A DNA stretch of 8,886 nucleotides from Verrucomicrobiota bacterium (GTDB taxonomy: Bacteria > Verrucomicrobiota > Verrucomicrobiia > Chthoniobacterales > UBA10450). Under the pieces are notes generated by a model. It ran no database searches and was not told where the DNA came from. It was given only the letters and a program-made list of their open reading frames with translations. The stretch covers positions 1 to 8,886 of the forward strand of contig QHNU01000152.1 of NCBI GenBank assembly GCA_003218525.1, in the 5' to 3' direction. The position numbers and the translations under genes are program-made. This document shows positions 1 through 5,905 of this stretch, in pieces (positions within the stretch are counted from its first letter, which is position 1; the number at the start of each line of letters is the position of its first letter).

Positions 1-695
1 AACACCTCATTCTTGTCGTAGAAATCGAGCATAAAATGGTCGCGATCGGCCAAAGGCGTGAATCTGGGATGTCCGCCGCTCTGCCCAATTGCCTGCACTA
101 GCTCTTCCGAATCTTTGATCGGTGCGGCACCATCTTTTACGCCGTGAATGATCCAAAGCGGCACGCTGCGAAGCTGATTCGCCCATGCCGTGATTGGCGA
201 TAACGGACTTATCGCGACGACGGCCGCAAATCGATCGGGATATTTGTACGCGAGATAGAGGGCACCAGGCCCGCCCATGCTGTGGCCAGTCAAATAAATG
301 CGCTTGTTGTCGATCCGATAATTGCTAACAACCCCATCGAGAAGCTGGGCGAGTCCATCCGCGTCCGTCCAGATTTCGCCTTCAGGACAAAGCGGCGCCA
401 CAACCACAAATGGAAATTTCGCATCGTCTTCCAGTCGCCGCGGAAGTCCAAGCGTGCGCAATCGATTGGTGTCGTCGCCCCGCAACGAACCACCATGGAG
501 ATATAAAACAAGAGGCCAGCGCCGCTGCGTGTCCTGGTTGTAGTTGGACGGCAGAAACAATAGATATTTGGAACTAACGGTGCGGCGCGCCTTGCCTTCA
601 AATTTCTGTTCCGTCTGTTCCCCTAGCGATATCTCCGCGCACGTCGCAACTCCAAGACAAGCCATGAACGAGATGACAATGAAAACTCGACTCAT
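1..695 (-). CDS. Secreted alpha/beta hydrolase (esterase/prolyl-oligopeptidase-like), 3' end truncated by window edge
   Basis: I translated this by hand as 231 codons open to the window edge. Residues 1-20 form a Sec signal peptide, with likely cleavage after TCA-20, so the enzyme is probably periplasmic or secreted. The alpha/beta-hydrolase fold is shown by LYLHGG (65-69 region, oxyanion hole), the nucleophile elbow GHSMGG with Ser139, HGVKD with Asp188 as probable acid, and RDH with His220 as probable base. All three catalytic residues are therefore in the window and only a short C-terminus is missing. The closest families by pattern are PHB-depolymerase-like, dienelactone-hydrolase-like and S9-like single-domain esterases. 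The substrate cannot be told. The ATG at 695 is chosen because it starts the signal peptide directly; no strong Shine-Dalgarno is visible. The gene is divergent from the tRNA-Ala gene, 71 bp away. Confidence 0.88.
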   Translation of the reverse strand, partial: MSRVFIVISFMACLGVATCAEISLGEQTEQKFEGKARRTVSSKYLLFLPSNYNQDTQRRWPLVLYLHGGSLRGDDTNRLRTLGLPRRLEDDAKFPFVVVAPLCPEGEIWTDADGLAQLLDGVVSNYRIDNKRIYLTGHSMGGPGALYLAYKYPDRFAAVVAISPLSPITAWANQLRSVPLWIIHGVKDGAAPIKDSEELVQAIGQSGGHPRFTPLADRDHFMLDFYDKNEV

Positions 696-739
696 CGGAC
701 GCCCGTAAGCGGGAGTGCGCGCATTTGCAATCATCGATC

Positions 740-745
740 TACAAT
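740..745 (+). promoter_or_regulatory. Possible -10 box for tRNA-Ala
   Basis: TACAAT lies 21 bases before the tRNA 5' end, a reasonable place for a sigma-70 -10 element. No convincing -35 hexamer sits at the right spacing upstream, so this is only a candidate. Confidence 0.25.
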
Positions 746-766
746 CTAAACTCGGCAATCTCTTCG

Positions 767-839
767 GGGGGCATAGCTCAGTTGGTAGAGCGCCAGCTTT
801 GCAAGCTGGAAGTCAGGGGTTCGAATCCCCTTGCCTCCA
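767..839 (+). tRNA. tRNA-Ala (anticodon UGC)
   Basis: A full cloverleaf can be folded. The 7-bp acceptor stem is GGGGGCA with TGCCTCC (one G-T pair), followed by discriminator A839. The D-arm is GCTC/GAGC. The anticodon stem CCAGC/GCTGG encloses loop TTTGCAA, anticodon TGC. The T-arm is AGGGG/CCCCT with TTCGAAT. The 3' CCA is not encoded, so a CCA-adding enzyme is needed. The gene stands alone, with no 16S or 23S rRNA beside it and no second tRNA nearby. No clear intrinsic terminator was found downstream. Confidence 0.97.
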
Positions 840-1001
840 AAGCCGAAGGCGTGGAGCAAAATTCACAAACGGGCACACTTTCGGATCACTAGCGGGAGCG
901 TAATCCCCTTCCCTTCAGAGCTTCGATCGCAGAATCGCAGCCGCGAGCATCTTCACATCACCAGTAACAGCATAAAATTGGAGTGAATATGGGCCCGCAT
1001 A

Positions 1002-1784
1002 CTAATTATCGGTATCTCGTTGCGATCCCACAGCATTTCGAATTCGGCGAATGCGACTTTGCAATTTTCCGAAATGGGATCCGGCCCAATAAATCTTGCC
1101 GCACACCATGCAGTGCCGGAAATTCTGATAATAAATTTTCGTTAGCGGCTCCAGTCGAGTGAGGACCTCTGCTTTGCTCACTGGCTCCAAGGTGCCATTG
1201 CACGTCAAACACCGGCTGAAAGGTGCCAGCAGAGCGTGCAAATTGAATCGACGAATTACTTCGACTGTCTGCTCCTCTGGACTATCTGAGCGCGGACAAT
1301 AGCCGTCGCGAACGATCGCGTGCATGAGCAAACGGCGATCGCGAGTCAGCAATGCTCTTTTTTCGCGCGCAGATATTTCAAGCAGGGCCGTATCATCGGC
1401 AGTGGCATTATAGGCAACATCAAGACCGAGCAAGCGCAGATTACGAGCAACTTTCCCGAGGTGCCCATCGGCGACGAACTTGGTGATGCCGCGCTGCTGC
1501 AACTGGTTGGCGGCGAATTCTTGAGGCGAGCCAAAGGGAGAATAGACGTCGATCTCAGCGTCGTCGGTGAGCTGATGCGAGAATTCAACCGGGGATCCGT
1601 CACACAGGATCAGATCAACCTCAGTATGCGGAACACCACATGCCTCGATTACATCCTTGATTGATGTCTTCTCGTGTAACGGCCGGCGAATCGGCTGTCG
1701 CCTTGAATCCGCCGGCAAAAAAAACGTAAGATCGCCGTGAAACTGCAACACCACCTGCATCGTTCGTCTGGTTAACAGAACCAT
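1002..1784 (-). CDS. Ubiquitin-like domain + Mut7-C (PIN-like) RNase domain protein
   Basis: The 260-residue product has two parts. Residues ~9-85 resemble the ubiquitin-like Ub-Mut7C domain: a beta-grasp start (VVLQFHGDLTFFL), then ASIDVY-like EIDVYSPFG. Residues ~101-245 are the Mut7-C domain: FVADGHLGK with Asp106, RLLGLDVAY, LLTRDRRLL with Asp149, then two CxxC pairs (C192/C195 and C225/C228) that look like a zinc ribbon. Mut7-C is related to PIN nucleases and is named after the C-terminus of the animal exonuclease Mut-7. The bacterial proteins are often annotated as PilT-like, but their physiological substrate is not established. Two starts are possible: ATG 1784, or ATG 1760 (M9), which fits the domain edge better. 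Neither has a clear ribosome-binding site. The gene appears monocistronic. Confidence 0.87.
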   Translation of the reverse strand: MVLLTRRTMQVVLQFHGDLTFFLPADSRRQPIRRPLHEKTSIKDVIEACGVPHTEVDLILCDGSPVEFSHQLTDDAEIDVYSPFGSPQEFAANQLQQRGITKFVADGHLGKVARNLRLLGLDVAYNATADDTALLEISAREKRALLTRDRRLLMHAIVRDGYCPRSDSPEEQTVEVIRRFNLHALLAPFSRCLTCNGTLEPVSKAEVLTRLEPLTKIYYQNFRHCMVCGKIYWAGSHFGKLQSRIRRIRNAVGSQRDTDN

Positions 1785-1827
1785 TCGTCAAAGGTTAGCG
1801 GCGCAATGCTATTCGACAGAACCATTC
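1775..1827. repeat. 12-bp direct repeat around the Mut7-C gene start
   Basis: ACAGAACCATTC occurs at 1775-1786 and again at 1816-1827, offset by 41 bases, with similar bases following each copy (an AAAGG lies a few bases beyond both). One copy contains the upstream candidate start codon of the Mut7-C gene. It may be a small local duplication or a pair of binding sites about four helical turns apart. The sequence alone cannot decide. Confidence 0.45.
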
Positions 1828-1904
1828 TTAGAAAGGCGATCAGCTTTTCATAGGTCAGTCCGACGGGCATGGGCAAATCCCAACGGCGGGAGCACCAAAA
1901 ATTC

Positions 1905-1963
1905 CTGTAGCGTTGCGCTGTCCTCAGCGCAACCTTTGTCCGCTGAGACAGCGGACTCTACAG
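1905..1963. repeat. Inverted pair of GTAG-headed REP hairpins (BIME-like element)
   Basis: There are two perfect hairpins. GTTGCGCTG/CAGCGCAAC (1912-1920 with 1925-1933, loop TCCT) is preceded by GTAG plus one base. GTCCGCTG/CAGCGGAC (1938-1945 with 1949-1956, loop AGA) is followed by one base plus CTAC, that is, GTAG plus one base when read on the minus strand. The outer CTGTAG (1905-1910) and CTACAG (1958-1963) also pair, giving a three-way junction. Read in their own orientation, both units share the core CGCTGTC(C)TCAGCG, so they belong to one family. A GTAG-type head before a hairpin is the known layout of REP sequences mobilised by RAYT (TnpA-REP) proteins, and two inverted REPs make a BIME. 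No RAYT gene is in the window. Confidence 0.8.
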
Positions 1964-1969
1964 CGCCTT

Positions 1970-2050
1970 GTCATGTCGAGCGCGAGTCGAGACATCTCTC
2001 TTCATTCCTCCGAAATTCGAAGTCAGAGATGCGGCTCGCTCGCTCGGTCT
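1970..2050. repeat. Imperfect inverted repeat next to the REP pair (possible non-autonomous element)
   Basis: The left arm (about 1975-1999) and right arm (about 2025-2049) are partly complementary. CATCTCT at 1993-1999 pairs with AGAGATG at 2025-2031, and the outer part is a degraded TCGA/CTCGC-rich match. The ~25-bp spacer contains the small palindrome CGAAATTCG. The left arm itself contains two TCGA motifs that can fold back. It has no coding capacity that I trust. It looks like a decayed dispersed palindromic element, but only one copy is in the window, so repeat status is inferred. Confidence 0.45.
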
Positions 2051-2139
2051 AGCGGTCCTTTGAGGTACCTTGCCGCAAGCCTTCGATTGTTCTCCAGCAT
2101 GCCGGTCAGAGCGTCCAAGTTGCCCGCGCTCCCGAATGC
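2051..2139. other. Intergenic spacer without a convincing gene
   Basis: This completes the 391-bp gap 1785-2175. On the minus strand two overlapping frames stay open across it for 40-60 codons. One starts inside the terminator stem and lacks a start codon; the other has an ATG at 2152. Neither has a ribosome-binding site or a familiar motif. It may be part of the same dispersed element as the inverted repeat beside it. Confidence 0.4.
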
Positions 2140-2168
2140 AAAAGACAAACACAGCTCAAAGAGCCGTG
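2140..2168 (-). terminator. Intrinsic terminator of the M16 peptidase operon
   Basis: On the minus strand, 7 bases after the TAA of the second M16 gene, CACGGCTC-TTT-GAGCTGTG folds as an 8-bp stem (one G-U pair) with a 3-base loop. It is followed directly by the T-rich tract TTTGTCTTTT. Stem, spacing and tract all fit a Rho-independent terminator. Confidence 0.8.
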
Positions 2169-2175
2169 GCTAAAG

Positions 2176-3621
2176 TTACTTCTCTTTAACCAGGCCCGGG
2201 CGATTCAAATCGAGATTGCTTTGCGGGATCACCTTGACGTCAGGAAAATCCTTTTTCAGCGGATCAATGAACGCGGGGGCTTTCCCAACAATGATCAAGC
2301 TCGGTGTCGAGGATAGATATTTTGTGACGAACGCGGTCACATCTTCGGTTTTCACCGCGTTAATCTTTGGAATAAATGCATTCAACCGATCGAGCGGAAG
2401 GTTGTAGGCGGCCAGCGAAGCAAGGTTGCCGGCAAAACCCTCGTCTGTTTCCAAACCGCGCGCGTAACCCCCCGTTAGAACCGCCTGCCGCGATTTCAAT
2501 TCCTCGCCTTGCACGGGATCGGTCGCGAGCCGTTTCAATTCGGCCATGATCAACCTGGCTACTTCGGAGGCCGATTCGTTCTTCGTCTGTGCCGAAGCAG
2601 TAAACGGCCCGGTGTCGCGACGCGCGTCAAGCGAACTTCTCGCGCCGTAACTTAGACCCCGCTTGATCCGAATCTCTCGGTTCAACCGCGAGATAAATCC
2701 ATTTCCGAGGGCAGCGTTTGCCACCAAGCCCGAGTAATAGTCCGGTGAACTGCGCTTGATCGCGGGCCTTGAAAGAGCGACCGCCGACTGTCCTGCTTGC
2801 GGCATATCGACAACAACGTTTTCCGGTTTCCATTCCGTCGTACTCGGTGGCGCCGCTTTGACCACCGTTGCATCCGCCTTCCACGCGCCAAAGTATTTTT
2901 GCGCGTACGCTTTCCCCTGCTCCAGCGTGACCTTTCCGACGAAAATCACCGCTGCGTTCGTGGGCGAATAGTAACTCTTGTAAAGCTTCACGATATCATC
3001 GCGCTGCATCGCCTGCACCGTTTCGATCGTCCCGCCGGTCGAATGACCGTACTCGCCGGAATCGAAAACGACGCGGTCTGTCACAAAAGCGGCCAGCGCT
3101 CCCGGTTGTTGCAGTGCAACCCGCAAGCCATCGAGCCGCTGTTTCTTCAGCCGATCGATTTCTTCCTGCTTGAATGCCGGATGCAAAACCACGTCGGCCA
3201 AGATCGTGAGCGCCGCCTCAGCTTTGTCCGACATCACAACAACGGAAGCCGTCGAGGAATCCCAGCCAGCACCAGAGGAAATGTCGCCACCAAGCGATTC
3301 GATTGCGCTAGCGACTTGCGGCGCTGACATTGACTCGGTTCCCTTGGTTAAAAGGGCTCCGCTGATACTCGCGGTTCCGGCGAGATTGGGTGGATCTATT
3401 TCCGCGCCGTTCCGCACGACCACTTCCGCCGCCAGAAGCGGCAGGTCGGGTCGTTCCGCGACTATTACGCGCACCCCGTTCTCCAGTTTCGTTTCCTTTG
3501 GCTGTGTGAAATTGATCTCATGCGGCGGAGCCGGTGGCGGTGGCGTATCCACTCCGCTAATGGCGAGCGCCGCTCGCACCGTAACTCCAAAAATCACGAC
3601 AGCGATAAATGAGCTGCGCAT
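2176..3621 (-). CDS. M16 family peptidase, catalytically inactive partner subunit (secreted)
   Basis: The 481-residue product has a Sec signal peptide (1-20, cleavage after ALA) and a proline-rich linker (PPPPAPP, 27-33). Two M16 halves follow, at ~45-245 and ~265-470. Where active M16 enzymes carry HxxEH, this protein reads GTASISGALLTKGT (82-95), so Ser85, Gly88 and Ala89 replace the two His and the Glu; it cannot bind zinc there. The second half has the conserved LNREIRIKRGLSYGA stretch (313-327), where the substrate-binding Arg/Tyr pair of the family is expected. In characterised two-subunit M16B proteases one chain has the zinc site and the other the Arg/Tyr pair, which matches this gene and its upstream neighbour. 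Start ATG 3621 lies one base after the upstream stop, implying translational coupling. A terminator follows. Confidence 0.93.
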   Translation of the reverse strand: MRSSFIAVVIFGVTVRAALAISGVDTPPPPAPPHEINFTQPKETKLENGVRVIVAERPDLPLLAAEVVVRNGAEIDPPNLAGTASISGALLTKGTESMSAPQVASAIESLGGDISSGAGWDSSTASVVVMSDKAEAALTILADVVLHPAFKQEEIDRLKKQRLDGLRVALQQPGALAAFVTDRVVFDSGEYGHSTGGTIETVQAMQRDDIVKLYKSYYSPTNAAVIFVGKVTLEQGKAYAQKYFGAWKADATVVKAAPPSTTEWKPENVVVDMPQAGQSAVALSRPAIKRSSPDYYSGLVANAALGNGFISRLNREIRIKRGLSYGARSSLDARRDTGPFTASAQTKNESASEVARLIMAELKRLATDPVQGEELKSRQAVLTGGYARGLETDEGFAGNLASLAAYNLPLDRLNAFIPKINAVKTEDVTAFVTKYLSSTPSLIIVGKAPAFIDPLKKDFPDVKVIPQSNLDLNRPGLVKEK

Positions 3622-3622
3622 T

Positions 3623-5023
3623 CTATTTTGACGTCTGCTCCAGTGAGGCCGCTGCCGCCGACTTCATTGCGTCCGGCAAATATTCGATCACCACGCGCTT
3701 CTTCCCGGCGATATATTTATTCAGCACATTTTTGACTTGATCGGTGGTAACTGCCTGGAGTTTGGCCAAGTCCGTATTGATCCGCTCGGCATCGCCGTAA
3801 ATCACCGCTGCTTCGCCGAGAGCGCTCGCCTTACCGTTGTTGGTCTGAAGTTCACGTAGTTTTCCGGTTAAAAATTGGTTCTTCGCCTTCTTCAATTCAT
3901 CTTCGGTAACGCCGTTTTTCAAAATATTGTCGATTTGCGCATCCAGTGCCTTTTCTGCCTCGGGCACGGATTTCCCGCTTGCCAGCACGAGCCGAAATGT
4001 CAGCAATCCCAAATCTTCACGAAGGTCAGCATTGAACGATACGCGGGTCGCGATTTGCTGCTGGTAAACGAGCGATTGATAGAGCCGCGAAGACTCGCCC
4101 TCGGAAAGAATGGCGTCGGCGATGTCCAATGCTGGAGTATCTTCACTCCGGATCGATGGTGCCAGATAAGTGACCGCGAACGCTGGAAGTGGCGCTTTCG
4201 GGCTATACATGACTGAGACAGCATCTTGCTTTCGCGCCGGTTCAGTCGCACTAACACGCGGAATTTTCTCCGATGGTCTAGGGATGGTGCCGAAATATTT
4301 CTTCGTCCATGTCTCCAGCTCCTCTGGTTTGATATCGCCTACCACAATCAGAGTTGCATTGTCGGGTCGATAAAAAGTTGAATGGAATGCACGCACCTCG
4401 GGCAATTGCGACGCGTCCAACTCGGCAATGTTGCCGATGGTCGGACGTTTATAGGGATGGGCGGCAAATGACTTCTGCTCGAGTGCAAGTGAGAATTCGC
4501 CATAAGGATTCGCAAGGATGCGTTGACGATATTCTTCCTTCACGACATCACGTTCGGAATTGAAATTCGTGTCGTTGATCGCAAGTGACGACATTCGTTC
4601 CGCTTCGGCCCACAGAATTGGCTCGAGATAATTTGAAGGCACGACTTCGTGATAGACGGTGACGTCGGCCGCGGTAAAAGCATTGTTCTCGCCGCCGACG
4701 TTCTCGGTCAACTCTTCAAAAGTATCCGCTTTCAGGTGCTCGTTGCCCTTGAACATCATGTGCTCGAACAAATGGGCGAATCCGCTGCGCCCGTTGGGAT
4801 CGTCTTTGGAGCCGACGTGATACCACACCTGCACAGCGACCGTCGGGCTTTTGTGATCCTCGATCGAGTAAATCTGGAGCCCGTTCTCCAGCGTCGCATG
4901 TTTGATCGCCAGCGGCGAGATCGTCACCCCAGGGGAGGGCGGCGCTGGTTCGCCCGCTTCGATTGTTCCGATGAATCTGCTGACAACAAAGGCAAAAGTC
5001 AGGAGAGCGAAACGGTAGCGCAC
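3623..5023 (-). CDS. M16 family zinc metallopeptidase, active subunit (secreted)
   Basis: The 466-residue product has a Sec signal peptide (1-23, cleavage after IEA), so it acts in the periplasm or outside the cell. The inverted zinc motif HLFEH is at 84-88 (His84, Glu87, His88). The distal ligand is Glu164 in ERDVVKEE, 76 residues after His88 as in mitochondrial processing peptidase. The N-terminal catalytic half is ~38-240 and the C-terminal half ~260-450, including SRLYQSLVYQQQ. Length and layout fit M16B peptidases, which degrade or process peptides inside a closed chamber. This is the first gene of a two-gene operon; its TAG stop is one base before the ATG of the inactive partner. No confident promoter was found in the 146 bp upstream. 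The natural substrate is unknown. Confidence 0.95.
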   Translation of the reverse strand: MRYRFALLTFAFVVSRFIGTIEAGEPAPPSPGVTISPLAIKHATLENGLQIYSIEDHKSPTVAVQVWYHVGSKDDPNGRSGFAHLFEHMMFKGNEHLKADTFEELTENVGGENNAFTAADVTVYHEVVPSNYLEPILWAEAERMSSLAINDTNFNSERDVVKEEYRQRILANPYGEFSLALEQKSFAAHPYKRPTIGNIAELDASQLPEVRAFHSTFYRPDNATLIVVGDIKPEELETWTKKYFGTIPRPSEKIPRVSATEPARKQDAVSVMYSPKAPLPAFAVTYLAPSIRSEDTPALDIADAILSEGESSRLYQSLVYQQQIATRVSFNADLREDLGLLTFRLVLASGKSVPEAEKALDAQIDNILKNGVTEDELKKAKNQFLTGKLRELQTNNGKASALGEAAVIYGDAERINTDLAKLQAVTTDQVKNVLNKYIAGKKRVVIEYLPDAMKSAAAASLEQTSK

Positions 5024-5077
5024 GAGTCGCCGAAAGTAACAGCCCAGCAGGCGGAATCGACAAGAATTTGGCAGGAA

Positions 5078-5110
5078 TTTCAGATTGCAGATTTCAGATT
5101 TCAGATTAGA
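5078..5110. repeat. Heptamer tandem repeat TTTCAGA (4 units, one variant, plus remnant)
   Basis: The units at 5078, 5085 (TTGCAGA, one change), 5092 and 5099 run head to tail, followed by a partial TTAGA. The repeat lies between the M16 operon start and tRNA-Ile, so it could sit in the leader or promoter region of either. It resembles the short tandem heptamer repeats known from other bacteria, which vary in copy number by slippage. Confidence 0.7.
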
Positions 5111-5169
5111 GGAATGCGCACGCGGCGGCGTTCGATCTTAGATCACAAATGTTGTTTAGCTGGCGCAAC

Positions 5170-5243
5170 GGGCCTGTAGCTCAGTTGGTTAGAGCATGCG
5201 CTTGATAAGCGCAGGGTCACTGGTTCGAGCCCAGTCAGGCCCA
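5170..5243 (+). tRNA. tRNA-Ile (anticodon GAU)
   Basis: A full cloverleaf can be folded. The acceptor stem is GGGCCTG with CAGGCCC, with discriminator A5243. The D-arm is GCTC/GAGC. The anticodon stem TGCGC/GCGCA encloses TTGATAA, anticodon GAT. The T-arm is CTGGTTCGAGCCCAG. The 3' CCA is not encoded. Ile-GAU and Ala-UGC are the two tRNAs usually found between 16S and 23S rRNA genes. Here they stand alone on the same strand, 4.3 kb apart, with no rRNA. No strong promoter or T-tract terminator is visible. Confidence 0.97.
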
Positions 5244-5254
5244 GCCGTCGCTTG

Positions 5255-5300
5255 GAGCGTAGTGGAACGCGAAGGCTCCCGAGCTGGAGTAAACGAAGGC
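5255..5300. repeat. Imperfect ~20-bp direct repeat downstream of tRNA-Ile
   Basis: 5255-5276 (GAGCGTAG...GCGAAGGC) and 5281-5300 (GAGCTGGAG...CGAAGGC) are related by a few changes and a 2-base gap. The second runs into a small hairpin CGAAG-GCGG-CTTCG. No T-tract follows, so I do not call a terminator. It is probably degenerate repetitive spacer sequence. Confidence 0.35.
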
Positions 5301-5342
5301 GGCTTCGATGCGCCAAGGCTACGGCTCGGCAGGCCAGCACAT

Positions 5343-5375
5343 TTCGATTTCAGATTTTTGATTGCAAATTTTGAC
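5343..5375. repeat. Degenerate heptamer-like AT-rich repeat, second site
   Basis: This is a run of units such as TTTCAGA, TTTTTGA and TTGCAAA in otherwise GC-richer spacer. It echoes the TTTCAGA array on the other side of tRNA-Ile, so the tRNA is bracketed by two related AT-rich tracts about 265 bp apart. Confidence 0.45.
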
Positions 5376-5419
5376 GGTAGCGCACGCGTTTCGCATGCAA
5401 TGCAGCTCCGGGCCCGGAC

Positions 5420-5438
5420 TTTCGGCGTCTCGCCGAAA
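5420..5438. other. Perfect 8-bp hairpin in the spacer between tRNA-Ile and the vanZ-like gene
   Basis: TTTCGGCG-TCT-CGCCGAAA is perfectly complementary and lies 17 bases beyond the stop of the vanZ-like gene. A 10-bp palindrome CCGGGCCCGG (5408-5417) sits beside it. Neither strand has a clear T-run after the stem, so it may be a weak terminator for the convergent transcripts or a protective 3' hairpin. Confidence 0.4.
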
Positions 5439-5454
5439 CGCCCGCACGAAAGCT

Positions 5455-5829
5455 TCAGGCTTTTGCGGATACTATTCTTTTGTGAACAAAGCTCCCGTAG
5501 ATCGTCATCCCCAATATTGCACCGGTGATGTCAATCATTACATCGCGCACAGAGGACGTGCGTGAGGGAACGAAGGACTGGTGAAATTCATCACTCGCGG
5601 CAAACGCGCCACTGATGAGTAGCGTAATCAAAACGGCCCCGGCAAATCGGGCTCGCCGCGTCGTGTTCACCAACGCGCGAAAGATCAATAATGCTAGTAC
5701 TGCGTATTCCGACACATGCGCCATTTTGCGGACGACGAATTGCACTTGTTCGATCCTGGCTAGTGAAATGCCCGGATGGAGCCAGCGCAAAATCGGACCG
5801 ATAATGCGGGAGGTGTGCTCAGCTGACAT
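5455..5829 (-). CDS. VanZ-like membrane protein (open part of a probably frameshifted gene)
   Basis: The 124 residues from ATG 5829 carry the VanZ-family signature: RKMAH (34-38), EYA (41-43), SDEFHQ (79-84), VPSRTSS (87-93) and RDVMID (95-100). Hydrophobic segments lie at about 38-53, 62-78 and 97-115. VanZ proteins are small inner-membrane proteins; the name comes from teicoplanin resistance, but most members, including stand-alone ones like this, have no known function. The family normally has one more membrane segment at the N-terminus. It is present just upstream in another frame (see the fragment at 5830-5905), and the in-frame upstream codons also read as protein (FIGSTDL before M1). 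So ATG 5829 is probably not the ancestral start. The gene follows the MFS gene on the same strand. Confidence 0.85.
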   Translation of the reverse strand: MSAEHTSRIIGPILRWLHPGISLARIEQVQFVVRKMAHVSEYAVLALLIFRALVNTTRRARFAGAVLITLLISGAFAASDEFHQSFVPSRTSSVRDVMIDITGAILGMTIYGSFVHKRIVSAKA

Positions 5830-5905
5830 CAGATCGGTCGAGCCGATAAATTAGCCAGATCACGAGCGGCAGCCAATATCTGAGAAATTTGGAAACCAGT
5901 CTCAC
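5830..5905 (-). pseudogene. N-terminal segment of the vanZ-like gene, out of frame with the rest
   Basis: A GTG at 5905-5903 overlaps the TGA stop of the MFS gene as GTGA and opens a frame reading VRLVSKFLRYWLPLVIWLI, a charged start plus a typical first VanZ membrane segment. The frame stays open past ATG 5829 but then reads nonsense and soon meets TGA. The VanZ continuation is in a second frame, which resumes as IGSTDLMSAEHT. The switch falls at 5845-5854, at a short A/T run (minus-strand CTAATTTATC). One extra base or two missing bases would explain it. The possibilities are a real inactivating mutation, a sequencing or assembly error, or, less likely, programmed frameshifting. Confidence 0.7.

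Noticed and set aside
715..903. 62-codon plus-strand frame across tRNA-Ala
   Set aside because: It reads straight through the tRNA gene (SSVGRAPALQAGSQGFES type), which is not a protein.
1958..2152. 64-codon minus-strand frame in the gap after the M16 operon
   Set aside because: It begins inside the terminator stem and runs through both repeat elements, with no ribosome-binding site.
2797..3327. 176-codon plus-strand frame
   Set aside because: It lies wholly antisense to the inactive M16 gene, is rich in Arg/His and has no domain; a shadow frame.
5078..5110. CRISPR-like array
   Set aside because: The repeats are 7 bp head to tail with no spacers; no cas genes nearby.
4649..5179. 176-codon plus-strand frame
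   Set aside because: It is antisense to the start of the active M16 gene and runs through the heptamer repeat into tRNA-Ile.
5143..5340. 65-codon minus-strand frame across tRNA-Ile
   Set aside because: It is the antisense translation of the tRNA (TGLEPVTLRLSSACSNQL type), a well-known false protein in databases.
5420..5438. Hairpin as a strong intrinsic terminator
   Set aside because: The stem is perfect but no T-tract follows on either strand; kept only as a hairpin.
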